Shown here: positions 7,401 to 7,906 of the stretch, one piece after another
Position numbering within the stretch: the stretch's first letter is position 1
Layout: each line of letters opens with the position of its first letter
Assembly (NCBI GenBank): GCA_031275075.1
Contig: JAISPI010000068.1
Location: 1 to 7,906 of the forward strand
Length of the DNA: 7,906 bases
From: Burkholderiales bacterium
GTDB lineage: Bacteria > Pseudomonadota > Gammaproteobacteria > Burkholderiales > Casimicrobiaceae
Direction: 5' to 3'
Notes under the pieces: generated by a model
Seen by the model: only the letters and a program-made list of their open reading frames with translations
The model's database searches: none
Told to the model about the DNA's origin: nothing
Translations under genes and position numbers: made by a program

Positions 7401-7906
7401 TGGAACACGCTGTTAGCGCATTAAAAGCCGGACGCGAACCGGGTCTGGACGAACCCTTGCGAATCGCCACCGAAATTCATTTGCATCGGCCTGCTTTTTT
7501 GCCGGAATCGTATTGCCCCGATGTGCACGAACGGCTCGTGCTTTACAAGCGGCTGGCAAATACCTCCACGTTCGAGGCGCTTGACGTTCTATGCGAAGAA
7601 TTGATAGACCGCTTCGGCCTGTTGACCGCTGAGGGAGAGGCGCTGATAGCCTGTCACCGCCTTCGCCTGATGACACGCCCTTACGGCATCACAAGGCTCG
7701 ACATTGATACCGAACGCGCCATCTTCACCTTTACCGAAAAACCGGCGTTCGACCCCGGACATCTCATTTTGCTGATACAACGCGATAAACGAATCCGTTT
7801 CGCCGGCCCCCACCGTGTCAGGATCGAACAAAAAACATCCGGCATCGAAGAAACCATCGCCCTCGTTCGCGATTTTCTCTCGCAACTGAAGCTCGATACG
7901 GAATAA
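4421..7906 (+). CDS. mfd: Transcription-repair coupling factor Mfd (DNA translocase)
   Basis: ATP-driven DNA translocase that removes RNA polymerase stalled at lesions and recruits UvrA for nucleotide excision repair. The 1161 residues are close to E. coli Mfd (1148), and all domains are present. The UvrB-like module is about 15-350, with TLPYDPFSPHQ at 86-96, GEFSVRGSLIDLFP at 171-184 and a clear YRLDLFGDE at 191-199. The RNA-polymerase-interacting (CarD-like) domain is about 490-560 (GDPVVHEQHGIGRYLG 495-510, LYVPVADL 534-541). The superfamily 2 helicase motor is about 600-970: Walker A GDVGFGKT 643-650, DEEH 744-747, TATPIPRTL 770-778, STIIETGID 883-891. The translocation (TRG) region is about 900-975 (HQLRGRVGRS 912-921, DLEIRGAGEVLGEEQSG 964-980). 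The C-terminal D7 domain is about 1010-1155. ATG at 4421 is the first start in frame after a TAA at 4394-4396. It has no obvious Shine-Dalgarno sequence. The gene is separated from manC by the inverted-repeat element, so it may have its own promoter there. The stop codon TAA is the last three bases of the window; no terminator is in view. Confidence 0.97.
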   Translation: MPSFFSRSLTKLPAAGQKIALPAIPSSGDAFVLAQTAIECFHQKSTFLVVCEDSANVQRLEEEIRWWLTQAKQSQARIAVFPDGETLPYDPFSPHQDLISERIATLYRMLCGDVDIVLTAAATALQRLPPPSYLAAHTFLLKTGDRIDANVLRAQLVLAGYSAVTQVVAPGEFSVRGSLIDLFPMGAPLPYRLDLFGDELESIKTFDVDNQRSLDTVSEIRMLPAREFPLDETARKRFRQMFRESFEGDPSRSLLYKDVSNGLTPGGLEYYLPLFFEQTALFADYLPKNTVLALHGDTMNACETFWTETQQRYRLLRGDPQRPLLPPETLFAPVDVLFGAFKALPRFVLSTGAEITTDAPLQLLPPVTIDRRAKDPLTTLRQWLESTETRVLLIAESAGRRETMQQMLRAGGITLPNIDNMDVWLTDAASSQQAFAVGPLASGFFWREENVTLFTEYDLYHGATNRVVARRQRERTRRASDVDTLIRNLAEVRPGDPVVHEQHGIGRYLGLVTLALDEAPAEFLHLQYANDATLYVPVADLFLISRYSSVAPEAVTLNELGSSQWEKARRRAARKAFDTAAELLNLYAQRAARQGHRFAFDENDYARFADGFAFEETADQQTAIDAVIADLTSGKPMDRLVCGDVGFGKTEVALRAAFVALADGKQVALLAPTTLLVEQHFQIFSDRFAEWPIRIAELSRFRSTKETKTALDGLANGSIDLVIGTHKLIQPDICFKNLGLVIIDEEHRFGVRQKEQLKKLRAEVDVLTLTATPIPRTLAMSLEGLRDFSVIATAPQKRLAIKTFVFPYSAGVIREAIVRELKRGGQVYFLHNEIHTLADKAARIAEMMPEARVAVAHGQMPERELEQVMRSFYQQRTNVLVCSTIIETGIDVPNANTILIERADRFGLAQLHQLRGRVGRSHHQAYAYLLTPPEEALTTRAKKRLEAIQQMEQLGSGFYLAMHDLEIRGAGEVLGEEQSGEIAEVGFQLYADMLEHAVSALKAGREPGLDEPLRIATEIHLHRPAFLPESYCPDVHERLVLYKRLANTSTFEALDVLCEELIDRFGLLTAEGEALIACHRLRLMTRPYGITRLDIDTERAIFTFTEKPAFDPGHLILLIQRDKRIRFAGPHRVRIEQKTSGIEETIALVRDFLSQLKLDTE

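Noticed and set aside
6785..7408. Open frame of 207 codons on the - strand inside mfd
   Set aside because: It is antisense to the conserved motor and TRG region of Mfd and has no recognisable motif, so it is a shadow frame.

Overview
The window holds three complete protein-coding genes, all on the + strand, with little non-coding DNA. In order they are the large part of a split cobalamin-dependent methionine synthase (metH, 26-2743), a bifunctional mannose-1-phosphate guanylyltransferase / mannose-6-phosphate isomerase (manC, 2740-4242) and the transcription-repair coupling factor (mfd, 4421-7906). All three were recognised from motifs and from recalled family sequences, not from a database search. 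They look like chromosomal genes of a proteobacterium. A betaproteobacterium is the best guess: the methionine synthase starts directly at the folate domain, an arrangement known in Burkholderia-type genomes, and the C-terminal region of Mfd reads like betaproteobacterial homologues. Genus cannot be given.

Layout. Bases 1-25 are the end of an intergenic region and carry part of a dispersed repeat. metH and manC overlap by 4 bases (ATGA), so they are probably co-transcribed and perhaps translationally coupled, although their products (methionine synthesis and GDP-mannose supply) have no obvious shared pathway. After manC comes a 178-base gap (4243-4420) with a run of lower-GC sequence. Nearly all of it is a 158-bp element (4239-4396) bounded by 24-bp inverted repeats that match at 22 of 24 positions, each ending in TTAA. 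mfd starts 24 bases beyond the element and ends with its stop codon on the last three bases of the window.

The three proteins are housekeeping or near-housekeeping enzymes with intact catalytic motifs. I see no undescribed multi-gene system. The least explained feature is the small inverted-repeat element: it supplies the manC stop codon, and its right arm recurs just before the metH start, giving three arm copies in 7.9 kb. It is most likely a non-autonomous dispersed repeat (MITE-like or REP/REPIN-like) that has spread through intergenic sites of this genome.
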